Below are positions 6,597 to 12,059 of a stretch of DNA of 12,059 nucleotides, piece by piece; positions within the stretch are counted from its first letter, which is position 1, and the number at the start of each line of letters is the position of its first letter. The translations under genes were made by a program, and so were the position numbers. This stretch comes from Methanosarcinales archaeon (GTDB lineage Archaea > Halobacteriota > Methanosarcinia > Methanosarcinales > Methanogasteraceae), in the NCBI GenBank assembly GCA_030672605.1, contig DAOVGE010000009.1:1-12059 (forward strand). Direction: 5' to 3'. The notes beneath the pieces were generated by a model that was given only the letters and a program-made list of their open reading frames with translations, was not told the origin of the DNA and made no database searches.

Positions 6597-6983
6597 ATGA
6601 AGATGGTGATTCACATCTCCTCGGCGATGCAGGACCCGGTGATTGCGAGAGTGATCCTCGGCACCGGTGTTGAGATCAATGTCGATCGCGCAAACATCGA
6701 TGCGACCAGCGGCGAGATTGTGCTCGAGGTGCCAATCGATGCCTGCAACCGCGTCGCACGCGCATTCGAGCGTGAGGGCGCATCCGTCTCGGTGCTCGAG
6801 CATCCGATCCTCCGGGACGAGGATGAGTGTGTGCACTGCGGCGCATGCATCAGTGTCTGCCCGGTCTATGTATTCTCGTTTGCGGATGACTGGCGTGTTG
6901 CAATGGATGAGTCGAAGTGCATCCACTGCGGCGCATGCATCACCGCATGTCCGCACGCCGCGCTGAAGATTGTGTCTGAGTGA
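6597..6983 (+). CDS. NIL-domain 2x[4Fe-4S] ferredoxin, iron-sulfur partner of homocysteine biosynthesis (MA1822 type)
   Basis: 128 residues. The N-terminal NIL domain (about 1-68) resembles the regulatory domain of methionine ABC transporters. It is followed by two ferredoxin motifs: C78-x2-C81-x2-C84-x3-C88-P and C108-x2-C111-x2-C114-x3-C118-P, enough for two [4Fe-4S] clusters. In Methanosarcina the equivalent protein works with the DUF39 protein, probably supplying electrons or handling sulfur during sulfide incorporation. GGTGG about 9 nt before the ATG is the likely ribosome site. It directly follows the sulfurtransferase gene on the same strand, the usual arrangement, so they form one operon. 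Confidence 0.93.
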   Translation: MKMVIHISSAMQDPVIARVILGTGVEINVDRANIDATSGEIVLEVPIDACNRVARAFEREGASVSVLEHPILRDEDECVHCGACISVCPVYVFSFADDWRVAMDESKCIHCGACITACPHAALKIVSE

Positions 6984-7005
6984 GGGGGGCGGGGTGCGAA
7001 CACCA

Positions 7006-7022
7006 TTTTTAAAAAGATATTT
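7006..7022. terminator. Probable shared terminator between convergent genes
   Basis: TTTTTAAAAAGATATTT lies in the 38-nt gap between the ends of the ferredoxin gene (+) and the Nudix gene (-). It gives a T-run in both directions, which fits archaeal T-tract termination. There is no clear hairpin. Confidence 0.4.
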
Positions 7023-7417
7023 CACTGTTTTAATCCATAATATTTATCAATAATCGATTTTGTGGCAGGGGATATTCTCACATCAGTTCCAGGTTTGTAA
7101 TATGCAATATGCTTGACTTCATGTCTTGGTCTTGCTTTTCCTTTAGCTTTGATCAAGAATGCTTTGTGATCGTCTCTTAAATAGTGCCGTCCACTGAACG
7201 TTTTTTGTTTTGATCCAACGTAACTAAAGAGATATGTAGCATCATAAGCAATTAAACCCGTTTCTTCTCTCAATTCTCTGATGGTAGCTTGCATTCTAGA
7301 TTCGCCTTTGTTTGCTTCACCGCCTGGAAGAATGAACACTTTTCTATGACCAGAAGTTACTAAAATGCCCTCGCGTGCATCTATTATCGCAGTCCCTCTT
7401 CTCCTCTTGTGTGTCAT
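7022..7417 (-). CDS. Nudix hydrolase
   Basis: 131 residues, probably hydrolysing a nucleoside diphosphate linked to another moiety in the cytoplasm; the substrate is unknown. A complete Nudix box runs from residue 33 to 55: G33-x5-E39-x7-R47-E48-L49-x-E51-E52-x-G54-L55. An N-terminal basic patch (MTHKRRRG) precedes the first strand, and FILPGGE leads into the box. GGTGA about 6 nt before the ATG serves as ribosome site. By my counts on two lines of its sequence the GC is near 37-42%, visibly below its flanks (well above 50%), so recent acquisition is possible. The MutT versus other Nudix subfamily choice cannot be made by eye. It is transcribed in the same direction as pheS but 279 nt away, so it probably has its own promoter. 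Confidence 0.88.
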   Translation of the reverse strand: MTHKRRRGTAIIDAREGILVTSGHRKVFILPGGEANKGESRMQATIRELREETGLIAYDATYLFSYVGSKQKTFSGRHYLRDDHKAFLIKAKGKARPRHEVKHIAYYKPGTDVRISPATKSIIDKYYGLKQ

Positions 7418-7534
7418 TTATTTCACCAACTCCCAATTAATCAAACTATAGTCCCCCCTATAATAAGATTCCTATACCAGAAGCCATACCACCCCCAACT
7501 ATAGTCGGTGGCATCCGCGGGTTGGAGGTCGTAC

Positions 7535-7640
7535 AGTGGTGGGTGTAAGATGATGTGGGGTGACTATGGCGTATGATAGAATCACCAGAACAACACAAAC
7601 CACATCACAAACAAAACAACAGTGGATGCAATGGCTGCAT
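7535..7640. other. Structured intergenic region (bulged long hairpin plus small hairpin), possible RNA element
   Basis: The gap 7418-7696 has no credible gene. It contains a long imperfect stem: TGATGTGG+GGTGA+CTAT (7551-7567) faces ATAG (7576-7579), TCACC (7582-7586) and CCACATCA (7600-7607). That is 17 base pairs, an 8-nt loop, and 2-nt and 13-nt bulges on one side. A second hairpin is ATGCA-atggc-TGCAT (7626-7640). The stretch 7584-7620 is almost only A and C on the plus strand. ACTATAGT occurs twice nearby (7445-7452 and 7498-7505). The element could be a small RNA on either strand, the end of the pheS transcript or the leader of the Nudix gene. Confidence 0.4.
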
Positions 7641-7696
7641 ACCCTTCTATCTTGCTCAAAATCCATCCACCCACTCTGTTTACTTAAAGCACAACT

Positions 7697-9166
7697 CTAC
7701 GCCCCCACCGGACTCTCCCGCAGCCAATCGATGTCGGACTGGTACAGCTTCCGCAGATCCCTGAGCCCAAGCCTGAGCATCGCAACCCTGCTGACGCCGA
7801 GCCCCCATGCAAGCACAGGACACTCAATTCCAAGCGGTGCTGTAACCTCTTCTCTGAATATGCCTGCTCCGCCGAGTTCAACCCATCCGAGGCTATCGAC
7901 ATAGACCTCTGCCTCAACAGACGGCTCTGTGTACGGGAAATACCCGGGTCTGAACCGCACATCCTTAAAGCCGATATGGTGGTAGAACTCGACGAGATAT
8001 CCGAGAAGGTTGGCAAACGAGACTCCCGGGTCCATAACCACGCCTTCGAGCTGCTCGAACTCAGGCGTATGCGTCGGATCGATCGCCTCGCGGCGGTAGA
8101 CCCGGTCGATGCAGAACGCCTTCTTCGGTGGATCAGAGTGCTCTGCGAGGTACCTGATCGTGATTGCGGTTGTGTGGGTGCGCAGAACTTCTTTTCGGGA
8201 CAGTTCCTCGCTCCATTCCCCGCCCCATCCGTTTGAGCCGGTCTCGCCACCAAATTCGTGGACGTCCCTGACTTTCTCATAGCCTTTGGGCAGTTCCGCC
8301 TCGCTATTAAGATAAAACGTGTCCTGCATCTCCCGTGCCGGATGATCCTGCGGCTGGATGAGCGCATCGAAGTTCCAGAACGAGCTCTGCACGGCGTCCC
8401 CCTTAATCTCGGTGAATCCCATCTCAAGCAATATCCTGCGCATCTGATCAATCAAACGCTGGTACGGGTGAATCTTCACAGAATACGTCCGCGGAACAGT
8501 TGCGTGGACATCATAAGCACGGATGTTGTCCCACTTGCGGCTCCGTATGATATCAGATGTCAGTTGCACAATCTCTGCGGTCTCTTCCACCTGTGGAATC
8601 TCGCGTGAGAGTTTTTCGCCTTTTTCTGTTATTACAATCGTTCTGAGTTTTTTCTCGGTCACATTAACCAGTTTCCGCTTGACCAGATCCTTTACTGCTT
8701 TCTCGTGTGCGCTTTCAGTCAGAACACCTTCTTCGAGCAGTATCCGGAGCGCGTCCTCATCTGCGCCCGTATCTGGCGCAACGGCACCAACGGGCACGAC
8801 CACACCATCCGCAATCGTGGCCCATCCTTTGCGACGCAGCCAGCCCATAGATATCCCGACTATTGTCGGAGGGAATCTGGTCTTCAGATCAGATATCGTC
8901 ACCTCTTCGCTGCAGGACTGCACATACGATAGTATCTGGCGTTCGGGGAGCCCCACTCTCGCATATTCTTTTCCCTCTTCTGAGATGGTGTAAATTTCTG
9001 TTAAGGATTCTTGAATCTCAGAAAGTCCCTTCCCCTCCAGAAGATAGGCGGACTGCATCAAAGCATCCGGATTCAAGTCTGATTTTGCTGCAAGTTCTGC
9101 TGGCGGTGATCGTTTCAGGTCGTTCAACGCCGAAAGCACGCGTTTTTCATTGGGTGTGAGTTGCAT
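7697..9166 (-). CDS. pheS: Phenylalanyl-tRNA synthetase alpha subunit (archaeal type)
   Basis: Catalytic subunit of the alpha2-beta2 enzyme charging tRNA-Phe; cytoplasmic. The 489 residues have the archaeal/eukaryotic layout: winged-helix repeats at about 1-190 (tRNA contact, in place of the bacterial coiled coil), then the class II core. Motif 1 region HPYQRLIDQMRRILLEMGF is at 233-251; WNFDALIQPQDHPAR at 264-278; motif 2 FCIDRVYRREAIDPTHTPEF at 351-370 with EQLEGVVMD; FRPGYFPYTEPSVEA at 405-419; motif 3 GLGVSRVAMLRLGLRDLR at 455-472. GAGGT 6 nt upstream of the ATG supports this start. It lies downstream of pheT with an 86-nt gap that shows no other gene, so they are probably one operon. Confidence 0.97.
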   Translation of the reverse strand: MQLTPNEKRVLSALNDLKRSPPAELAAKSDLNPDALMQSAYLLEGKGLSEIQESLTEIYTISEEGKEYARVGLPERQILSYVQSCSEEVTISDLKTRFPPTIVGISMGWLRRKGWATIADGVVVPVGAVAPDTGADEDALRILLEEGVLTESAHEKAVKDLVKRKLVNVTEKKLRTIVITEKGEKLSREIPQVEETAEIVQLTSDIIRSRKWDNIRAYDVHATVPRTYSVKIHPYQRLIDQMRRILLEMGFTEIKGDAVQSSFWNFDALIQPQDHPAREMQDTFYLNSEAELPKGYEKVRDVHEFGGETGSNGWGGEWSEELSRKEVLRTHTTAITIRYLAEHSDPPKKAFCIDRVYRREAIDPTHTPEFEQLEGVVMDPGVSFANLLGYLVEFYHHIGFKDVRFRPGYFPYTEPSVEAEVYVDSLGWVELGGAGIFREEVTAPLGIECPVLAWGLGVSRVAMLRLGLRDLRKLYQSDIDWLRESPVGA

Positions 9167-9252
9167 GGTATGACCTCTGTATTTACTCTGTATCCGATTT
9201 CATCCACTGTTATCTAATTCTATTCAATTCCATCGACTTCCGTAACCAGCGG

Positions 9253-10902
9253 CTATGCCTTGAGCCCCCACATCTCAAATGCGATCACTGGCTGATCCAG
9301 CCCGAAGTTCAGTATCACCCCTGGATGCACCTCCCCGAAGACGCCGACAGACTCGCCGTTGATAATAATGTCGGCACAGCGGCAATCGATGAACGCGGGG
9401 TCGTCTGACTCGGTGATATCGTATGCGGCTCTGCGCTCACACATAACAGAGTCCACAACCGATCTGATCTCGCTGAAGTTCGCATGCGCATCGATTGTGA
9501 CCGCTGCGAGATGCACCTCGTTTTTCCCGCCAGAGATAACCTCGCCCGCCTCAAAGATGCGCTGCGGTAGCTCCCGGTGCTGGTTAAACGAGAGTATCTC
9601 GAGCAGGTTCGGAAGGATCGTTGTGCGCAGCATCGTCTGTTCCCTCGTGATCGGGTGCATGACCCGCGTGACCCCGCTTGTGGTGCTGTGTGCGGTGTGT
9701 GCGTCGCTGGTGTGCGGTCTCTGCATCATCTCAAAGTGCACGGTCTCGCTCGTCAGCGTGAACGGCATGACCTCGTAGAAGCCCAGACCCACCATGATCT
9801 CGCGGAGACTTGATTTCATGCGGGAGATAGGGTGCTCCTCGCCTATTGTCATGGTCTTGGGCAGAACAGGCGTGATTCTGTCATACCCATACCCGATTGC
9901 GATGTCCTCGAAGATGTCGTATGCGTGCATGATGTCTGCACGGTACGCGGGCACGGCAACCTCGATTACGTCATCAGAGAGTGTTGTTGCGTCAAAGCGC
10001 ATCCGCCGGAGGGCTTGCAGGACTTCATCCTGGCTCATATCCAGTCCGAGCAGAGCGTCTGCGTCGCTAACTGAGATACTGCGGATTTTCGGAGCGAGAT
10101 CTGGCGTTAGGTGGGTGGTTTCGGGCGTGCATACCTGAACAGACCCAATCTCCGCACCGCGTTCCGCAATCGCCGAAACAACGATGTTCAGCGCAACGGA
10201 AACAGAATTATCCGTACCGGTGACCTCGATTACGAGATTCTCAGTATCGTCTTGCACCCGTGTCAGCGTTCCATTGATGATCGGCGGGAATGAGAGGACA
10301 TTATCCTCTGAATCGAGTATTAACGGGTATTTATCGAACTTTTCGAGAAGGTGTGCGAATTTGACCCCCTTCGGGTGCTTCTTCAGCATATCCCTAATCG
10401 ACATCGGGACATCGAAGTCGAGCGGGACGAATTCGTAGGATGGATCTGCCGCGATGTATCTGAACGGCGGAACCACGCGGTCGAGGTCGTGCACACCGAT
10501 TGAGACCTTGGAACGGTTGCGCCCGATCCCCCAGTGCAGATCCTCCTGCAGTTTCATCAGCGATTCTATGGAGTGTTGCGTGAATTTAATCCCCTTCACA
10601 ACTGCGCAAGCAAGAAACGGGCGTATGTTTCCGATCTCCTGATCATACGTAATGCTAACATCCGATTCTCGAACCTCGTACTCCGGGATTCCGGTCTCGA
10701 TATCAAGAAAACCCCGCATAGCCCGAGCCACGCCCTCAACGCTGTAGAGATCGGGGCGATCAGGAAAGAACTCGATATCCACGTGGTCATCGTGCACACG
10801 CTCGACGTCCGCGCCGATCATGCGGACGCGTTCGAGTATCGTATCCCTGTCCGCGCCGGTCAGATCCTCAAGATCGTCATAGTGCAGGGTGATTACTGGC
10901 AT
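9253..10902 (-). CDS. pheT: Phenylalanyl-tRNA synthetase beta subunit (archaeal type)
   Basis: Non-catalytic partner of PheS, carrying the B3/B4 domain that in this family edits Tyr-tRNA-Phe. The 549 residues fit the shorter archaeal form without the bacterial tRNA-binding N-domain. Landmarks: IEFFPDRPDLYSVEGVAR (43-60), HDLDRVVPPFRY (138-149), the B5 domain with VPAYRADIMHAYDIFEDIAI (317-336), then the class II-like degenerate catalytic fold with MHPITREQTMLRTTILPNLL (415-434). Between about 394 and 410 it carries a His/Thr/Ser-rich stretch (RPHTSDAHTAHSTTSG), which looks like a lineage-specific insertion. The start codon at 10902 is 27 nt after the ccmC stop, with only a weak ribosome site, so it may belong to the ccmC transcript. 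Confidence 0.97.
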   Translation of the reverse strand: MPVITLHYDDLEDLTGADRDTILERVRMIGADVERVHDDHVDIEFFPDRPDLYSVEGVARAMRGFLDIETGIPEYEVRESDVSITYDQEIGNIRPFLACAVVKGIKFTQHSIESLMKLQEDLHWGIGRNRSKVSIGVHDLDRVVPPFRYIAADPSYEFVPLDFDVPMSIRDMLKKHPKGVKFAHLLEKFDKYPLILDSEDNVLSFPPIINGTLTRVQDDTENLVIEVTGTDNSVSVALNIVVSAIAERGAEIGSVQVCTPETTHLTPDLAPKIRSISVSDADALLGLDMSQDEVLQALRRMRFDATTLSDDVIEVAVPAYRADIMHAYDIFEDIAIGYGYDRITPVLPKTMTIGEEHPISRMKSSLREIMVGLGFYEVMPFTLTSETVHFEMMQRPHTSDAHTAHSTTSGVTRVMHPITREQTMLRTTILPNLLEILSFNQHRELPQRIFEAGEVISGGKNEVHLAAVTIDAHANFSEIRSVVDSVMCERRAAYDITESDDPAFIDCRCADIIINGESVGVFGEVHPGVILNFGLDQPVIAFEMWGLKA

Positions 10903-10929
10903 GGTAGCAACTTTTGGGCGCGGCGGTAA

Positions 10930-11634
10930 TTAAGGATTGCGAGCGGGTGGGAACTCCCGTGTAGCTCGTTCGATACCCAGTTTGATTGTGAGCAGCGATA
11001 TGTACAATAATGTGTATGCCAGTATATTAATCAGCAGAGTATATACAATGATCGGATCTTCGATGCCACCACCCCTGCCTGTCAGATCCGGGTGCCGCGT
11101 CTCCCAGAGCTTGATTGAGATATAGCTCATCGGAACAGCGATGAATGCAACGATTCCGAATACTGCTGAGGACCGTGCACGACTCTCTGGTGCAATCGCA
11201 CGCCGGAGCATCGTGTATGCCACGTACAGAAGGAAGAGAACCAGCTGGATTGTCAGACGCGGATTCCACTCCCAGTACGTATTCCACGCACCCTGCGCCC
11301 AGATCATGCCGCTCAAAAGGTTTAATGAACAGAAGATAACTCCGATCTCGGCAGATGACGCTGCAAGCACATCCCATTTCATATCAGAGGTCTGTAGATA
11401 CCTGATACTCGCGATGAATACCACGAGGAACGCCAGATACGCCACCCATGCAAGCGGGACATGGAAGTAGAATATCTTGAAGCTCTGCTTGTACTGATCC
11501 CATTGAAGATCGTTGTACATTATGCTACGTTCTCCCGGATCGATCGGCACAGGTCCGGTAAAGACCATGTACGTCGCCACGATCAGGGATATGGCGGTCA
11601 GCAGGTAAATTATCTTGAGACTATTTTTATTCAT
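10930..11634 (-). CDS. ccmC: CcmC, haem exporter/chaperone of cytochrome c maturation
   Basis: Six-helix membrane protein that presents haem for transfer to the chaperone CcmE in System I maturation. With the start at 11634 it has 234 residues. Family features: FKIFYFHVPLAW (52-63) with H58; the tryptophan-rich loop WAQGAWNTYWEWNPRLT (112-128); and LWETRHPD (176-183) with H181. The two histidines match the haem ligands H60 and H184 of E. coli CcmC. WEWNPR replaces the usual WxWDxR, an Asp-to-Asn change. I prefer ATG 11634 over 11679: its first residues run straight into the first helix, and it follows the stop of the small Cys protein by one base (TAG-C-ATG), suggesting translational coupling. 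pheT begins 27 nt after the stop. ccmF is on the opposite strand. Confidence 0.93.
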   Translation of the reverse strand: MNKNSLKIIYLLTAISLIVATYMVFTGPVPIDPGERSIMYNDLQWDQYKQSFKIFYFHVPLAWVAYLAFLVVFIASIRYLQTSDMKWDVLAASSAEIGVIFCSLNLLSGMIWAQGAWNTYWEWNPRLTIQLVLFLLYVAYTMLRRAIAPESRARSSAVFGIVAFIAVPMSYISIKLWETRHPDLTGRGGGIEDPIIVYTLLINILAYTLLYISLLTIKLGIERATREFPPARNP

Positions 11635-11635
11635 G

Positions 11636-11776
11636 CTACAAATACGCCATCCATTCAGCCATCGAGTACTCAAATCCATCCATCATGCCGAAATCGACCT
11701 CTCCGTACGGCAGGGGGTCATTCTTGCAGAGCCTCTCGGTTCCGCATCGCTTGTAGCATGCTCTGCATGGTTCCAT
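11636..11776 (-). CDS. 46-residue four-cysteine protein, coupled to ccmC (unrecognised)
   Basis: I do not recognise this family. The ATG at 11776 opens a 46-codon frame ending TAG at 11638-11636, one base before the ccmC ATG. It begins MEPCRACYKRCGTERLCKN, with cysteines at 4, 7, 11 and 17 (CxxCx3Cx5C), a spacing able to hold zinc or an iron-sulfur centre. The rest is acidic and aromatic (EVDFGMMDGFEYSMAEWMAY), with no membrane helix or signal peptide. Support for coding is indirect: a TATA-like box 23-31 nt upstream of the ATG, which would give a leaderless transcript, and the one-base junction with ccmC. It could be a redox or metal factor for cytochrome c maturation, a regulatory leader peptide, or chance. 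It is too short and in the wrong position to be CcmH, and lacks the CxxxY/HxxxH of CcmE. Confidence 0.6.
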   Translation of the reverse strand: MEPCRACYKRCGTERLCKNDPLPYGEVDFGMMDGFEYSMAEWMAYL

Positions 11777-11798
11777 GGAACAAAGTATGGCATTGAAT

Positions 11799-11807
11799 CT
11801 ATTAAAT
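11799..11807 (-). promoter_or_regulatory. Possible TATA box for the Cys protein-ccmC-pheT-pheS unit
   Basis: On the minus strand it reads ATTTAATAG, 23-31 nt before the ATG at 11776. This matches the archaeal TATA-to-start distance and fits the lack of a Shine-Dalgarno motif at that ATG. Confidence 0.4.
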
Positions 11808-11910
11808 GCTTGCGCAGCAGCACAAAGAAGGGCTCTTCGCTATTTTGTATGGGTAGTTGGAAATCAAGGTGACCCGACCGGGGTGAATCATGGTGATGAA
11901 ATTCTTTATT

Positions 11911-11920
11911 ATTTTTTATA
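11911..11920 (-). promoter_or_regulatory. Alternative upstream TATA box
   Basis: TATAAAAAAT on the minus strand is a better TATA match than the one at 11799-11807. A 29-codon frame with three adjacent Cys codons starts about 20 nt after it (ATG 11891, stop 11802). If used, it would give the ccmC transcript a leader of about 110 nt. The remainder of 11808-11910 shows nothing else. Confidence 0.35.
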
Positions 11921-11925
11921 GATAA

Positions 11926-12040
11926 TTAACCACAGAGATCACAGAGGAACACAGAGTTTTCTTATTGACCATTACTCGTAAATCCCATCTTAAAACAGGT
12001 TACATCTCTCTGTGACTCTCTGTGCCCTCTGTGGTTTTAT
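11926..12040. repeat. Short-period palindromic repeat (CACAGAG family)
   Basis: Left arm: ACCACAGAG (11929-11937), CACAGAG (11940-11946), CACAGAG (11950-11956). Right arm, reverse complement: CTCTGTG (12008-12014), CTCTGTG (12018-12024), CTCTGTGGT (12027-12035). The unit spacing, 9 then 10 nt counted from outside, is identical in the two arms, so all three pair in register. About 50 nt of unrelated AT-rich sequence forms the loop. In style it is a sister of the outer part of the repeat at 2782-3080. The remaining 12041-12059 shows nothing. Confidence 0.85.
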
Positions 12041-12059
12041 TCTCCATGTTTTATTCCAG

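Noticed and set aside
7545..7610. Box C/D guide RNA
   Set aside because: An ATGATGT resembles box C, but no proper D box (CTGA) at the right distance and no terminal stem were found; a bulged hairpin explains the segment better.
7560..7904. 114-codon plus-strand frame
   Set aside because: Most of it is antisense to the end of pheS and the rest covers the structured A/C-rich gap; composition is Ser/Pro/Thr low complexity.
11635..11679. Longer ccmC start at 11679
   Set aside because: It would overlap the 46-residue frame out of phase and add 15 residues atypical of CcmC; ATG 11634 follows the stop of the small frame by one base.

Overview
The window looks like a euryarchaeal chromosome, most likely a cytochrome-c-bearing relative of methanogens or methane/alkane oxidisers (Methanosarcinales or ANME-type). 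The evidence is an archaeal-type RibC riboflavin synthase, an archaeal-architecture PheT/PheS pair, the methanogen-type homocysteine pathway (DUF39-CBS protein plus NIL-ferredoxin), a class II tRNA-Leu without encoded CCA, TATA-like boxes about 25-30 nt before several starts, and two cytochrome c maturation genes (ccmF-type and ccmC). The exact lineage cannot be fixed from sequence reading alone. Coding density is ordinary and no integrase, transposase or CRISPR array was seen.

Left part (1-2770): a family 2 polyprenyl-phosphate glycosyltransferase runs off the left edge on the minus strand. Divergent from it is a two-gene unit: a small HTH regulator with a Cys/His cluster, overlapping by 4 nt a 429-residue membrane protein. 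That protein carries an N-terminal LGWCP tag, about five membrane helices, and a C-terminal domain that reads like the globular end of the oligosaccharyltransferase STT3/AglB, including a WWD triplet. This is the most novel-looking system in the window. A 299-bp nested palindromic repeat follows (2782-3080).

Middle part (3172-6983), plus strand: a half-length ccmF (N-terminal half only), a perfect hairpin, tRNA-Leu(UAA), ribC, and, from its own TATA box, the homocysteine pair (L-aspartate semialdehyde sulfurtransferase and its NIL/2x[4Fe-4S] partner).

Right part (7022-11776), minus strand: read in transcription order it is an unannotated 46-residue four-cysteine protein, ccmC, pheT and pheS. 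Next comes a structured intergenic region with a bulged hairpin and an A/C-rich strand, then a Nudix hydrolase of clearly lower GC. The small Cys protein ends one base before the best ccmC start, so ccmC is probably translationally coupled to it. A second short-period palindromic repeat, related in style to the first, closes the window (11926-12040).

Links between genes: GT2 and the STT3-like protein both point to envelope glycosylation. ccmF, ccmC and the Cys protein point to cytochrome c biogenesis. RibC and the homocysteine pair are cofactor and amino-acid biosynthesis; PheST and tRNA-Leu serve translation.
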